A stretch of 46,334 nt of DNA from Bacteroidales bacterium (GTDB taxonomy: Bacteria; Bacteroidota; Bacteroidia; Bacteroidales; P3). This document shows positions 25,502 through 33,764 of this stretch, piece after piece. The position numbers and the translations under genes are program-made. The stretch is from NCBI GenBank assembly GCA_017645585.1, contig JAGCOF010000051.1, positions 1 through 46,334 on the forward strand, read 5' to 3'. Numbering within the stretch: position 1 is the stretch's first letter; every line of letters starts with the position of its first letter. The notes below the pieces were generated by a model. The model saw only the letters and a program-made list of their open reading frames with translations, did not search any database and was not told the origin of the DNA.

Positions 25502-26066
25502 ATAACAGATGTTCCAGAAGGATCTTCACGCCCAGCCCGATAAGCACAAGGCCGGCGATGATGGTGGCGGTGCGCTCAGGCACAGGCACCTTGCGCTTGC
25601 CCAGATAGACACCCAGCAGCGAGACACACAGGGTGACAAGGCCGATAATCAGCACTATCCAAAGCACCTGGGTTAGCGTTTCCTGCAGGCCGAGACCGAT
25701 GCCTACAGCAAAAGCGTCGATGCTGGTGGCCACTCCCAGCAGGAAAAAAGTGCCGAGAGTCAGGCCCGACTTTGTCGCTTTGTCGTTGTCGTTACCGCCT
25801 TTTATACCCTCCAACAGCATCCTGCCGCCGACAAAGGCCAGCAGGCCGAAGGCAACCCAATGGTCGACTGCTTCGATGAAAGAGCGCGCCACATCGCCGA
25901 TAAGGGCGCCCAACAACGGAAACGCCCCCTGGCAGAGGCCGAAGATTATGGCCATCAACACGCCCTGACGCCAAGGCATCTTCTCACGGAAAGCGGTGGT
26001 GGTCGACACCACCAAAGAGTCGACACACAAGGCAAGGGCCAATAACAATGCTTCTACAAAACCCAT
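25500..26066 (-). CDS. mntP: Manganese efflux pump MntP
   Basis: This 188-residue inner-membrane exporter of Mn(II) has six helices in two DUF204 repeats. Repeat one holds A-L-C-V-D-S-L-V-V-S near 16-25; repeat two holds A-T-S-I-D-A-F-A-V-G. The Asp residues of both repeats are the metal-site candidates. It starts 5 nt after the ATP-grasp-like gene and is probably the last gene of the serC operon. Confidence 0.93.
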   Translation of the reverse strand: MGFVEALLLALALCVDSLVVSTTTAFREKMPWRQGVLMAIIFGLCQGAFPLLGALIGDVARSFIEAVDHWVAFGLLAFVGGRMLLEGIKGGNDNDKATKSGLTLGTFFLLGVATSIDAFAVGIGLGLQETLTQVLWIVLIIGLVTLCVSLLGVYLGKRKVPVPERTATIIAGLVLIGLGVKILLEHLL

Positions 26067-26071
26067 AACTC

Positions 26072-26962
26072 TTAACTCATAATTCTAAACTTCTCATGCG
26101 CCACCATCCCCATCGTGTGGCGGAAGTTGATTTCGGAGACATGGACGTTACCGTCGGCGCAGGCCATCAGGTCTACGCCCAGAGGCCCACGGTAGCGCGG
26201 CCATACGTTCGCCTCAAGCCACCGCTCTATAGTCTCGCGAACAGGCAACAAAGCGAACGTCGTCTCAATCTGCCCGTCAGACCATGCAATGTTCTCCTTG
26301 TATACGCCGCTGCCGGTTTTAAAGTAGGAATAGCCCATAAAAGCGCCATCCAAATACTCCAGCGCCAGGTCGGCAACAGGATGTGGGCTGGCTCCTCTCT
26401 GGTCGCCGACCCACATTCTGTTGGGTTCCGCAATGACGCAACGCTGCTTCTCTACGGTCTTCAGCAGCCAATCGCGGTCGATGGCGGTCAGCGCGCCATG
26501 CACCCAGCGCAGGCCCCTACCCGCCCCCGACCACGGGGCCTTCATCACCCAATGCTCCCGTTCACGCAGCAGCCTCTCCATCTCCTCAATCAAGCGCACC
26601 TCGTGGCAGTCGGGTTGCAGCGGCAACACGGTGGAGCGGTGCTGCAGCTCGCGGATGGTGTCAATCTCCTCGTCCGAAGGCAGCAAGTCGGCAGGGACAC
26701 CCCGCTTGAGAAGCTCGTGCTTCACTACGGCGTCCCACCCCCAAGCCACTACTGAGGTGAAAGGTGAAAAGTGAGCGGTGAGAGGATTGTTCATCTCACG
26801 TCTCACTTCATATACCGAGCAGCAGTAGGCGTCGGGATAGAGCACCTGCATGATGTTCGCGTCGCGGTGGGCGAAGTCGACAGCCGACCGCGGCGGTACA
26901 TAATGAGCACGACCTTTGGCGAGGCAAAGGTCGTGCTCGGGGTTGAAAATGCAGAGTCGCAT
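26072..26962 (-). CDS. ATP-grasp-like protein of unknown function
   Basis: This 296-residue protein has features of the ATP-grasp fold: V-M-K-A-P-W-S-G-A-G-R-G near 143-154 (lysine and glycine-rich loop), E-P-N-R-M, and a C-terminal V-S-E-I-N-F-R-H-T-M-G. Such enzymes join an acid to an amine or thiol using ATP; the substrate here is unknown. It sits 34 nt after serA and 5 nt before mntP. Residues about 58-68 (P-L-T-A-H-F-S-P-F-T-S) are encoded by 7-nt repeat units, as in dus. It could be an amino-acid ligase linked to serine metabolism, but this rests on position only. Confidence 0.65.
   Translation of the reverse strand: MRLCIFNPEHDLCLAKGRAHYVPPRSAVDFAHRDANIMQVLYPDAYCCSVYEVRREMNNPLTAHFSPFTSVVAWGWDAVVKHELLKRGVPADLLPSDEEIDTIRELQHRSTVLPLQPDCHEVRLIEEMERLLREREHWVMKAPWSGAGRGLRWVHGALTAIDRDWLLKTVEKQRCVIAEPNRMWVGDQRGASPHPVADLALEYLDGAFMGYSYFKTGSGVYKENIAWSDGQIETTFALLPVRETIERWLEANVWPRYRGPLGVDLMACADGNVHVSEINFRHTMGMVAHEKFRIMS
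26754..26812. repeat. 7-nt repeat units in the ATP-grasp-like gene
   Basis: Units start at 26754, 26761, 26768, 26775 and 26782 (consensus RAGGTGA). Units of roughly opposite sense start at 26792, 26799 and 26806 (consensus CNTCTCA), so the array is partly inverted around a short centre. Confidence 0.7.
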
Positions 26963-26996
26963 AAGTAATTTGTTGACACCCTACGGTCGTCGACAA

Positions 26997-27917
26997 TTAC
27001 TTGTTGACCTGGAATTTCTTGTTACCGGTCTTGAAGAAGTCGGCAATCTGGTTGGCGGCGGCGATACCGGCGTTGATGTTGGCCTCTTCGGTCTGGGCAC
27101 CCATCTTCTTGGGGGTGGCGAAGTAGCGGCCTTCAAATGCCTTGAAGTCGGCATCGGCATCGGGCATGATGTCGGTGATGTACTTGATATCGGTGCGCTC
27201 GGCCATCAGCTTGAGCAGGCCGGCCTCGTCGATGACTTCCTTACGGGCGCTGTTCACGAGGATACCGCCCTTGTGCATCTTGCCAACGAGGTTGTAGTTG
27301 ATGCTCTGCTTGGTCTCCGCGGTGGCGGGGATGTGGAGGCTGACGATGTCGCAGGTCTCGAACAGGGCGTCCTGATTGGCGACGGCGGTAGCCATACCGG
27401 TGGCGTTGATCTGCTCGGCGGTCATGAAGGCGTCGTAAGCGTAGACCTCCATGCCGAAGCCCTTGGCGATGCGGGCCACATTGCGTCCCACGTTACCGAA
27501 GGCGAGGATACCGAGTTTCTTGCCCATGAGCTCACTGCCGCTCTTGCCGTTGTAGAAGTTACGGACGGCATAGACGAGCATACCCATGACGAGCTCGGCA
27601 ACGGCGTTGCTGTTCTGGCCGGGGGTATTCATGGCAACAATCTTGTGGGCGGTGCAAGCCTCGAGGTCGAGGTTGTCGAAACCGGCGCCGGCACGCACGA
27701 CAATCTTCAGGTTCTTGGCGTGGTCGATCACCTCTTTGGTCACCTTGTCGCTGCGCACGATGAGGGCGTCAGCATCCTCGACGGCCTTGTACAGGTCGTT
27801 CACGTCGGTGTATTTCTCGAGAAGGGCCAGCTGGTAGCCGTTCTTCTCCACCACTTCGCGGATGCCGTCGACGGCCACTTTGGCGAAGGGTTTCTCTGTT
27901 GCAACTAAAACTTTCAT
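26997..27917 (-). CDS. serA: D-3-phosphoglycerate dehydrogenase (short form)
   Basis: This protein has 306 residues from the ATG at 27917. It oxidises 3-phosphoglycerate with NAD, the first step of serine synthesis. Visible are the NAD-binding G-x-G-x-x-G region (A-F-G-N-V-G-R-N-V-A), V-R-A-G-A-G-F-D-N, and the substrate Arg in S-A-R-K-E-V. A terminal ACT domain is absent, which is normal for the Bacteroidota form. The frame stays open to an ATG at 28013, only 8 nt after serC, adding 32 residues. I prefer 27917 because relatives start M-K-V-L-V-A-T-E-K-P-F. Confidence 0.92.
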   Translation of the reverse strand: MKVLVATEKPFAKVAVDGIREVVEKNGYQLALLEKYTDVNDLYKAVEDADALIVRSDKVTKEVIDHAKNLKIVVRAGAGFDNLDLEACTAHKIVAMNTPGQNSNAVAELVMGMLVYAVRNFYNGKSGSELMGKKLGILAFGNVGRNVARIAKGFGMEVYAYDAFMTAEQINATGMATAVANQDALFETCDIVSLHIPATAETKQSINYNLVGKMHKGGILVNSARKEVIDEAGLLKLMAERTDIKYITDIMPDADADFKAFEGRYFATPKKMGAQTEEANINAGIAAANQIADFFKTGNKKFQVNK

Positions 27918-28021
27918 CTTTGGATAAATCTTTATTTCATCAGAGAAGACGCAAGTAGGCTCCTTGCGAAGCTTCTTCTCGAAACCTTCCCTTACGTCGT
28001 CTCTGATTTCCATTTTTTATC

Positions 28022-29137
28022 TTATTTATGTGCTTTCTCGAAGTCCTGCATGCACTGCACGAGAGCCTCGACGGCCTCGATGGGGCAAGCATTGTAGAGG
28101 CTGGCGCGGAAGCCACCGACCGAGCGGTGACCCTTGATGCCGACCATACCGCGCTCCTTGGCAAAGGCCATGAAGTCGGCCTCGAGGTTCTCGCGGCCCT
28201 CGGCCATGATCCAGCAGTGGTTCATGATCGAGCGGTCTTCCTTCTCCACAGTGCCACGGAACATGCTGTTGCGGTCGATCTCCTCATAGAGCAGGGCGCT
28301 CTTCTTGACGTTGATCTTGTTCATGTTCTCGACACCGCCGATGGTGTTCTTAACCCACTTCAGGGTCTCGTGCATCACGAAGATGGCGCTCACCGGAGGC
28401 GTGTTGAACATGCTGATGTTCTTGGCTTCTTCGGCAGCGTGGGTGCGGAAGTCCACCATGGTGGGCAGCGGGTTCATATACTGACGGTCGGTAATCTTGC
28501 CGAGGATATCCTTGCGGACGATGTAGAAGGTGACACCGGCAGGGCCGACGTTCTTCTGGGCACCACCGTAGATGAGGCCGTACTTCTTCACGTCGACGGG
28601 ACGGCTCATGATGTCGGAGCTCATATCGGCGACCAGCATCACGTTGTTGATCTCGTTGGCGGCGAAGTCCTTGCGGATCTCGGTGCCGTAGATGGTGTTG
28701 TTGGTGGTGATGTGGAAGTAGTCGGCGTCGGCGGGGACGGTCCAACCCTTCGGGATGTAGCTGTAGGTCTTGTCTTCGCTGCTGGCCACGATCACGGTCT
28801 CGCCGAAGTTCTTGGCCTCTTTGGCGGCCTTCTTGGCCCACACGCCGGTCTGCAGGTAGGCAGCTTTCTTGTTGAGCAGGTTGGCGGGAACATCCATAAA
28901 GCCGGTGCTGGCACCACCACCGAGGAAGAGAATCTCATACTCAGCGGGAATGTTCAGCAGGTCGCGCCACAGCTGGCGGGTTTCTTCCATGGTGCGCTCC
29001 CAACCGGGGGTACGGTGAGAGATTTCGAGCAGGCCGATACCGGTGTTGTCAAAGTCGCGGATGGCGGCGATGGTGGACTCGATGGCCTCTTTGGGCAGGA
29101 CGCAAGGACCTGCATTGAAATTATAAGCGGTTTTCAT
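28022..29137 (-). CDS. serC: Phosphoserine aminotransferase
   Basis: This 371-residue PLP enzyme makes phosphoserine from phosphohydroxypyruvate and glutamate. It has the start N-F-N-A-G-P-C-V-L-P, G-G-G-A-S-T-G-F, the PLP-lysine block G-A-Q-K-N-V-G-P-A-G and a C-terminal H-R-S-V-G-G-F-R-A-S. Its own promoter is at 29208-29215. It is followed directly by serA, so serine synthesis from 3-phosphoglycerate is expressed as one unit. Confidence 0.96.
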   Translation of the reverse strand: MKTAYNFNAGPCVLPKEAIESTIAAIRDFDNTGIGLLEISHRTPGWERTMEETRQLWRDLLNIPAEYEILFLGGGASTGFMDVPANLLNKKAAYLQTGVWAKKAAKEAKNFGETVIVASSEDKTYSYIPKGWTVPADADYFHITTNNTIYGTEIRKDFAANEINNVMLVADMSSDIMSRPVDVKKYGLIYGGAQKNVGPAGVTFYIVRKDILGKITDRQYMNPLPTMVDFRTHAAEEAKNISMFNTPPVSAIFVMHETLKWVKNTIGGVENMNKINVKKSALLYEEIDRNSMFRGTVEKEDRSIMNHCWIMAEGRENLEADFMAFAKERGMVGIKGHRSVGGFRASLYNACPIEAVEALVQCMQDFEKAHK

Positions 29138-29207
29138 TGTTTAGTTTTGTTTTAAATTGTTTATATTTAATTAATTACACTTTTTCCCAACATATTATTG
29201 GTTTCTG

Positions 29208-29215
29208 CAAAGATA
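29208..29215 (-). promoter_or_regulatory. Bacteroidota -7 element of the serC operon
   Basis: TATCTTTG on the minus strand, about 70 nt upstream of the serC ATG at 29137 and just downstream, in transcription order, of the locus B palindrome. Confidence 0.6.
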
Positions 29216-29265
29216 CTCTTTAAAATTGATTATACAAAATTATTTTTAAAATATATAAAAAGGAC

Positions 29266-29386
29266 TGCCTGACGCCGTCTTTTCATCAACCATTTTGCAA
29301 CAGTTCTACAACAGTTCTTCAAGAAATTATTGAAGAACTGTTGTAGAACTGTTGTAAAAGTTATGTAGATATAACGGAGTCAGGCA
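29266..29386. repeat. Nested palindrome with 11-nt repeat arms (locus B)
   Basis: An inner 30-bp stem (29293-29322 with 29330-29359, one G-T pair, 7-nt loop) is built of 11-nt units starting at 29298 and 29309 (consensus CAACAGTTCTW) and, inverted, at 29330 and 29341. An outer 13-bp stem (29266-29278 with 29374-29386, one mismatch) encloses it. It lies between the rho stop and the serC promoter and could end rho transcription. Confidence 0.85.
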
Positions 29387-29407
29387 AGTGTCAACGACAA
29401 CTGACTG

Positions 29408-31297
29408 CTACTTGTCCATCGTGTAGAGGAATTCCTCGTTGTTGCGGGTGTTGGCCATCTGCTTCTTGAGGAATTCCATGGCCTCGATGGGCGTCAGGTC
29501 GGTCAAGTGGTTGCGGAGCACAACGCTGCGCGACAGCAGGTCGGGCTTGACCAGCAGGTCGTCGCGGCGGGTACTCGAAGCCACCAGGTCGATGGCGGGA
29601 TAGATGCGCTTGTTGCTGAGCTTGCGGTCAAGCTGGAGCTCCATGTTGCCGGTACCCTTGAACTCCTCGAAAATAACGTCGTCCATCTTGGACCCCGTCT
29701 CGGTGAGGGCGGTGGCGATGATGGTCAGCGAGCCACCGTTCTCAATATTACGGGCTGCACCGAAGAAGCGCTTGGGTTTCTGCAGGGCATTGGCCTCGAC
29801 ACCGCCGCTGAGCACCTTGCCGCTGGCGGGCTGCACGGTGTTGTAGGCGCGAGCCAGACGGGTAATCGAGTCGAGTACTATCATCACGTCATGGCCACAT
29901 TCGGTGAGGCGTTTGGCCTTCTCCAGCACAATGTTGGCAATGCGCACATGGCGGTCGGCGGGTTCATCGAAGGTAGAGGCAATCACCTCGGCCTTGACCG
30001 AACGCTGCATGTCGGTCACCTCCTCGGGGCGCTCGTCGATGAGCAGCACCATCAGGTGCACCTCGGGGTGGTTGAAGGCAATGGCGTTGGCCACCTCCTT
30101 CAGCAGGGTGGTCTTACCGGTCTTGGGCTGAGCCACGATGAGGCCGCGCTGTCCTTTTCCGATGGGCGTAAAGAGGTCGATAATACGGGTCGAGAGGGTC
30201 TCCTGCGGGTGACCCGTGAGCTTGAACTTCTGGTCAGGGAAGAGCGGCGTGAGGCTCTCGAAGGGGATGCGGTCGCGCACGCGGTCGGGGCTGAGGCCGT
30301 TGATTTCAAGTATCTTCACCATGGGGAAGAACTTGTCGCCCTCGCGCGGCGGGCGCACGGTACCACGCAGCGTGTCGCCGGTCTTGAGACCATAGTTGCG
30401 TATCTGCTGCGGGCTGATGTAGATATCGTCGGGCGAGGAAAGGTAGTTGTAGTCGCTCGAACGCAGGAATCCATAGCCGTCGGGCACCATTTCCAGCACG
30501 CCCTCGGCCTCGATGACACCTTCATACTCGAAGGCGAAGTGCTTCTTCTTCGGTTGCAGCTGGGCCTCCACTTTCTCGGGAGCGGCGGCTTCGGGCTGCG
30601 GAGCGGGCACCTCGGCGGGCTTCACCGGTTCGGCCTCCCTGAAGGGTTCGGGCTTCGCGGGTTCGACGGGTTTCTCGGCCTCTACCGGCTGCTGGGCGGG
30701 TTGCTGGGCAGGCTGCTGCTGGGCTTTCTCCTCGGGGTTCTTGCGGGGACGGCCGCGCTTGCGTTTGGGTTGTGCCTGAGTGTCTGCCGGCTTGGCTTCA
30801 GCCTCGACGGGGGCCGCTGCCTCGGGGGCGGCAGGGACTTCGGCGGGCACCTCGGCCGGTGTCTCGACGACGGGCTTGCGCTCGTTGTTTTCGCGACGGA
30901 AACGGAGCCAGCTGTCGGGCGACTTCATCTCGGGCACCTCGGGCACCGTAGGCATCTCGAGGTCACCAATATTCAGGTCGAGGCTCTTCTGCTGACGCTC
31001 CTCGTTTTTCGGCTGACGGTCCACACGTTTGTGCACCTCGGGGTTCTTCACCGACGACTCGGCCAACAACTGCGGTTTCATGTGCTGGCGGCGGCTACGG
31101 CCTTCGGCGGGCTTTGCGTCGGCAGGTTCCTGGCGGCGTGCCTGGGGCTCGGCGGTGGGGTTGGCGGCCTGGTGGTCGAGAATACGGTAAATAAGTTCTT
31201 GCGGTTCAAGGCGCGTAGCCTTCGGGAGACCCATCTGTTTGGCAATATCGATCAACTCGATGTGGGCCTTGCTTTCTAACTCTGATTTGCTGTACAT
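29408..31297 (-). CDS. rho: Transcription termination factor Rho (long-linker form)
   Basis: This 629-residue hexameric RNA helicase ends transcription. The N-terminal SAP-like domain is at 1-45. A long Pro/Ala/Glu/Lys-rich linker (about 50-260) includes a basic R-K-R-G-R-P-R-K stretch. The RNA-binding cold-shock-like domain is at about 262-330 ([14 protein letters not shown]), and the ATPase domain follows with Walker [10 protein letters not shown]. Bacteroidota Rho proteins carry such linkers. The promoter is at 31415-31422, divergent from gcvH. Confidence 0.96.
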   Translation of the reverse strand: MYSKSELESKAHIELIDIAKQMGLPKATRLEPQELIYRILDHQAANPTAEPQARRQEPADAKPAEGRSRRQHMKPQLLAESSVKNPEVHKRVDRQPKNEERQQKSLDLNIGDLEMPTVPEVPEMKSPDSWLRFRRENNERKPVVETPAEVPAEVPAAPEAAAPVEAEAKPADTQAQPKRKRGRPRKNPEEKAQQQPAQQPAQQPVEAEKPVEPAKPEPFREAEPVKPAEVPAPQPEAAAPEKVEAQLQPKKKHFAFEYEGVIEAEGVLEMVPDGYGFLRSSDYNYLSSPDDIYISPQQIRNYGLKTGDTLRGTVRPPREGDKFFPMVKILEINGLSPDRVRDRIPFESLTPLFPDQKFKLTGHPQETLSTRIIDLFTPIGKGQRGLIVAQPKTGKTTLLKEVANAIAFNHPEVHLMVLLIDERPEEVTDMQRSVKAEVIASTFDEPADRHVRIANIVLEKAKRLTECGHDVMIVLDSITRLARAYNTVQPASGKVLSGGVEANALQKPKRFFGAARNIENGGSLTIIATALTETGSKMDDVIFEEFKGTGNMELQLDRKLSNKRIYPAIDLVASSTRRDDLLVKPDLLSRSVVLRNHLTDLTPIEAMEFLKKQMANTRNNEEFLYTMDK

Positions 31298-31414
31298 ATA
31301 GTTATATAGCGATATAGCTGTTAAGCTGTTGTAATGTTATTCCAATAATAAACTTCTGGATTTCAAGGCTCTCACACTCGCTTACACTTTTTGTAGCCTT
31401 GACTTTCGACGATG

Positions 31415-31422
31415 CAAAAATA
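31415..31422 (-). promoter_or_regulatory. Bacteroidota -7 element of rho
   Basis: TATTTTTG on the minus strand, about 118 nt upstream of the rho ATG, leaving a long leader that could carry rho autoregulation. Confidence 0.5.
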
Positions 31423-31474
31423 CTAATTTTCTTTGAATTGGAAAACTTTTTTTCCCCATAATAAAAAAAAGATG

Positions 31475-31482
31475 TATCTTTG
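31475..31482 (+). promoter_or_regulatory. Bacteroidota -7 element of gcvH
   Basis: TATCTTTG, 45 nt upstream of the ATG at 31528. Confidence 0.6.
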
Positions 31483-31527
31483 CATCGTCAAAAAAGGAAA
31501 AATTCAATCACATAATAACATAAGAAT

Positions 31528-31905
31528 ATGAACATTCCTGCAAATCTGAAGTACACCCAGGACGACGAATGGGTGCGTGTAGAAGGCGAATTCGCTTTCG
31601 TTGGTATCACCGACTATGCCCAGCATGAGCTTGGCGACATCGTGTTTGTCGACGTCACCTGCGAGGGCGACACCGTCGAGGCCGGCGAGGCCTTCGGTAG
31701 CGTCGAGGCCGTGAAGACTGTGGCCGACCTGCTGATGCCCGTCAAAGGCGAGGTGGTGGAGTTCAACACCGCCCTCGAGGATGCCAGCGCCATCAACGCC
31801 GACCCCTACGGCAATGGCTGGATCATCAAAATCAAACCCGAGAACATGGCCGACATCGACGCCCTCATGGACGCCGCTGCCTACACCGCCAAAATCGGTG
31901 CCTAA
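31528..31905 (+). CDS. gcvH: Glycine cleavage system H protein
   Basis: This 125-residue lipoyl carrier protein shuttles the aminomethyl group in glycine cleavage. The lipoylated lysine is K63 in the block [10 protein letters not shown]. Length is normal. It stands alone here; the P and T proteins are not in the window. A bidirectional terminator follows. Confidence 0.96.
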   Translation: MNIPANLKYTQDDEWVRVEGEFAFVGITDYAQHELGDIVFVDVTCEGDTVEAGEAFGSVEAVKTVADLLMPVKGEVVEFNTALEDASAINADPYGNGWIIKIKPENMADIDALMDAAAYTAKIGA

Positions 31906-31925
31906 AGAAAACGCGTGAACAAAAA

Positions 31926-31958
31926 GAAAGCCGCTCAACCGAGCGGCTTTCTTTATTT
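31926..31958. terminator. Bidirectional terminator between gcvH and ilvE
   Basis: A perfect 11-bp stem, GAAAGCCGCTC (31926-31936) with GAGCGGCTTTC (31941-31951), has a 4-nt loop. A-runs and T-runs on the two sides suit termination in both directions. Confidence 0.85.
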
Positions 31959-31970
31959 ATAGACCTTTGT

Positions 31971-32984
31971 TTAGTCCATGATGGTGTTCCAATTGTGCTT
32001 GTCTTCGGCCTCGCCGAGCTGGATGGCACGGAGGGCGTTGTAGAGCTTGGTGCTGTAGGGGCCGGGCTCCTTGCCAAAGACGTAGCTCTTGCCGGTCTCG
32101 GGGTCGTCAAGGCGCTCGATGGGGCTGATAACGGCGGCGGTACCACAGGCACCGGCCTCCTGGAAGGTGCTCAGTTCCTCGACGTCGATGGGACGACGCT
32201 CGACCTTCATGCCCATATCCTCGGCCAACTGCATGAGGCTCTTGTTGGTGATGGAGGGCAGGATGCTGGTGCTCTTCGGGGTGATGTAGGCACCGTCCTT
32301 GATGCCGAAGAAGTTGGCAGCGCCGGCTTCGTCGACATATTTCTTCTCCTTGGCGTCCAGATAGAACTCGCAGGCATACTGACCACCGTGGCAAGCCTCG
32401 ACATGGGCCTTCAGGCTGGCTGCATAGTTGCCACCGACCTTGTAGATACCGGTGCCGAGGGGGGCGCTGCGGTCATACTTGCGGGTGATGACGTAGGGGT
32501 TGGCCTTGAAGCCGCCCTTAAAGTAGGGTCCCACGGGGGTGACGAAGATGAGGAACAGGTACTCGTCGGCGGGCTTCACACCCACGGTGATGCCGGTGCC
32601 GATGAGCAGCGGGCGCAGGTAGAGGCTGGCGCCGGTGCCGTAGGGCGGAATGAACTTCTCGTTCATCTTGATGACCTTCTTGCACATCTCGACAAACTTC
32701 TCGGTGGGGAGTTCGGGCATCATAATGCCGCGGCAGGTGCTCTGCAGGCGCTCGGCGTTGGCCTCGGGGCGGAAGATGCGGATCTTGCCGTCCTTGCAAC
32801 GGTAGGCTTTCAGGCCCTCGAAAGCTTCCTGGCCATAGTGGAGGCTCGAGGCAGCCATGTGCATCTCGATGTGCTCGGAGCTGGAGACCTCAATCTCGCC
32901 CCACTCGCCGTTGCGGAAGTAGCAACGCACATTGTAATCCGTTTTCACGTAACCAAACGGAAGGTTTTGCCAATCTATGTTCAT
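31971..32984 (-). CDS. ilvE: Branched-chain amino acid aminotransferase
   Basis: This 337-residue PLP enzyme of fold type IV converts branched-chain keto acids and amino acids. It shows S-S-S-E-H-I-E-M-H, L-H-Y-G-Q-E-A-F-E-G-L-K-A-Y-R, G-I-Y-K-V-G-G-N-Y-A and a late G-T-A-A-V-I-S-P. The ATG at 32984 is preferred: the longer frame to 33032 runs into the promoter element at 33030-33037. It is a single-gene unit facing a large repeat-rich gap. Confidence 0.95.
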   Translation of the reverse strand: MNIDWQNLPFGYVKTDYNVRCYFRNGEWGEIEVSSSEHIEMHMAASSLHYGQEAFEGLKAYRCKDGKIRIFRPEANAERLQSTCRGIMMPELPTEKFVEMCKKVIKMNEKFIPPYGTGASLYLRPLLIGTGITVGVKPADEYLFLIFVTPVGPYFKGGFKANPYVITRKYDRSAPLGTGIYKVGGNYAASLKAHVEACHGGQYACEFYLDAKEKKYVDEAGAANFFGIKDGAYITPKSTSILPSITNKSLMQLAEDMGMKVERRPIDVEELSTFQEAGACGTAAVISPIERLDDPETGKSYVFGKEPGPYSTKLYNALRAIQLGEAEDKHNWNTIMD

Positions 32985-33029
32985 GTGTGTTAGTTTATTA
33001 TGTAATAAATTAATATACTTCAAACGGGA

Positions 33030-33037
33030 CAAAGATA
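33030..33037 (-). promoter_or_regulatory. Bacteroidota -7 element of ilvE
   Basis: TATCTTTG on the minus strand, about 45 nt upstream of the ATG at 32984. Confidence 0.6.
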
Positions 33038-33101
33038 CAAAATAAATCCAAATGGCGCAATATTTTTTTCACACTCCGGCCTCCCGTTCTCTTTTCTTCG
33101 A

Positions 33102-33250
33102 CTGTTTAACGGCTGTTTAACGGTTGTTTAATGGAGAAAAGCGTCAAACAACCGTTAAACAGCCATAGAACACCCATCGAACAGCAATCGTTGTCCCGCT
33201 GTTTAACTACTGTTTAACTACAAATCCTAGTTAAAAAGTAGTTAAACAAC
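33102..33250. repeat. Palindromic 11-nt repeat arrays (locus C1/C2)
   Basis: Units of 11 nt start at 33102, 33113 and 33124 (CTGTTTAACGG type), at 33145, 33156, 33167 and 33178 (consensus NRAACANCNNT), and at 33200 and 33211 (TGTTTAACTAC). Two inverted repeats result: a perfect 19-bp stem (33111-33129 with 33146-33164) and a 20-bp stem with one mismatch (33201-33220 with 33228-33247). Confidence 0.85.
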
Positions 33251-33289
33251 CCTTGTCCGCTTGTTAAAAAACGGTACCCAACATGATTT

Positions 33290-33432
33290 AACGGCGAATT
33301 ACGCGAATTATGCGAAGGCTTGCGCAGTATGATATTTCAAACGAGTTACTCGAATTGAAGTGGCCCGTCAATTCGAGTAATTCGTTTTTTATTGACCTGC
33401 GTAGCTTCGAGTAATTCGCTCAATTCGCCGTT
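33290..33432. repeat. Nested palindrome with 9-nt units (locus C3)
   Basis: An outer 11-bp stem (AACGGCGAATT at 33290-33300 with 33422-33432) encloses a 20-bp stem with one G-T pair (33339-33358 with 33368-33387). Units of 9 nt are seen at 33294, 33303 and 33312 (GCGAATTAN type) and at 33342 and 33351. The period here is 9, not 11. Confidence 0.75.
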
Positions 33433-33444
33433 ACAAGTAGGCCC

Positions 33445-33556
33445 CAACACCTACTTTTCGCCTGCTGTTCTTTTACTGTTCTTTTACTGTTCTTTTACAA
33501 ATCTAAAAGAAATGTAAAAGAAATGCGGTTAAACACCTGAAAAACAGTAGGTGTTG
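33445..33556. repeat. Nested palindrome with 11-nt units (locus C4)
   Basis: An outer perfect 11-bp stem (CAACACCTACT at 33445-33455 with 33546-33556) encloses three exact copies of TGTTCTTTTAC starting at 33466, 33477 and 33488, and two copies of TAAAAGAAATG at 33504 and 33515 that pair with them. Confidence 0.85.
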
Positions 33557-33764
33557 ACACCTACCTGCTGCAGCGGTAAAAAGACGGGTTCCTGTACAAT
33601 AAAATGAGATTTGCCCCGTTATCTTTTTGAGGATTCATTGCCCCGTTATTCTGCTAACCAAGGATACGGCGGGTTTGACTCTGATGCACCGCTTTTTTGG
33701 GGGACGAGGCCATGTAGTAAACCTACCCTTAAAGAGCCATTAAACAAATAATAAGAAGAATGTT

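Larger units (their letters stand above)
32985..33764. other. Repeat-rich intergenic region of 780 nt
   Basis: No gene is seen here. It holds the ilvE promoter and then four palindromic blocks (33102-33164, 33200-33250, 33290-33432 and 33445-33556), each built of short tandem units of 11 or 9 nt. Past 33560 the word GCCCCGTTAT appears twice (near 33613 and 33641). No clear promoter for the 33765 gene is seen. Confidence 0.7.

Noticed and set aside
27918-28013. A 32-residue N-terminal extension of SerA starting at 28013
   Set aside because: The extension does not resemble the family start, which fits the ATG at 27917. It remains possible because it lies only 8 nt after serC.
29507-31279. A 590-residue open frame on the plus strand opposite rho
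   Set aside because: Its translation is a low-complexity Gly/Leu/His/Val mix with no domain. It is the antisense of the GC-rich rho gene, whose own domains are clear.
33290-33432. Intergenic palindromes as insertion sequence ends
   Set aside because: No transposase, no terminal inverted repeats shared between loci and no target duplications were seen; each locus has its own words.
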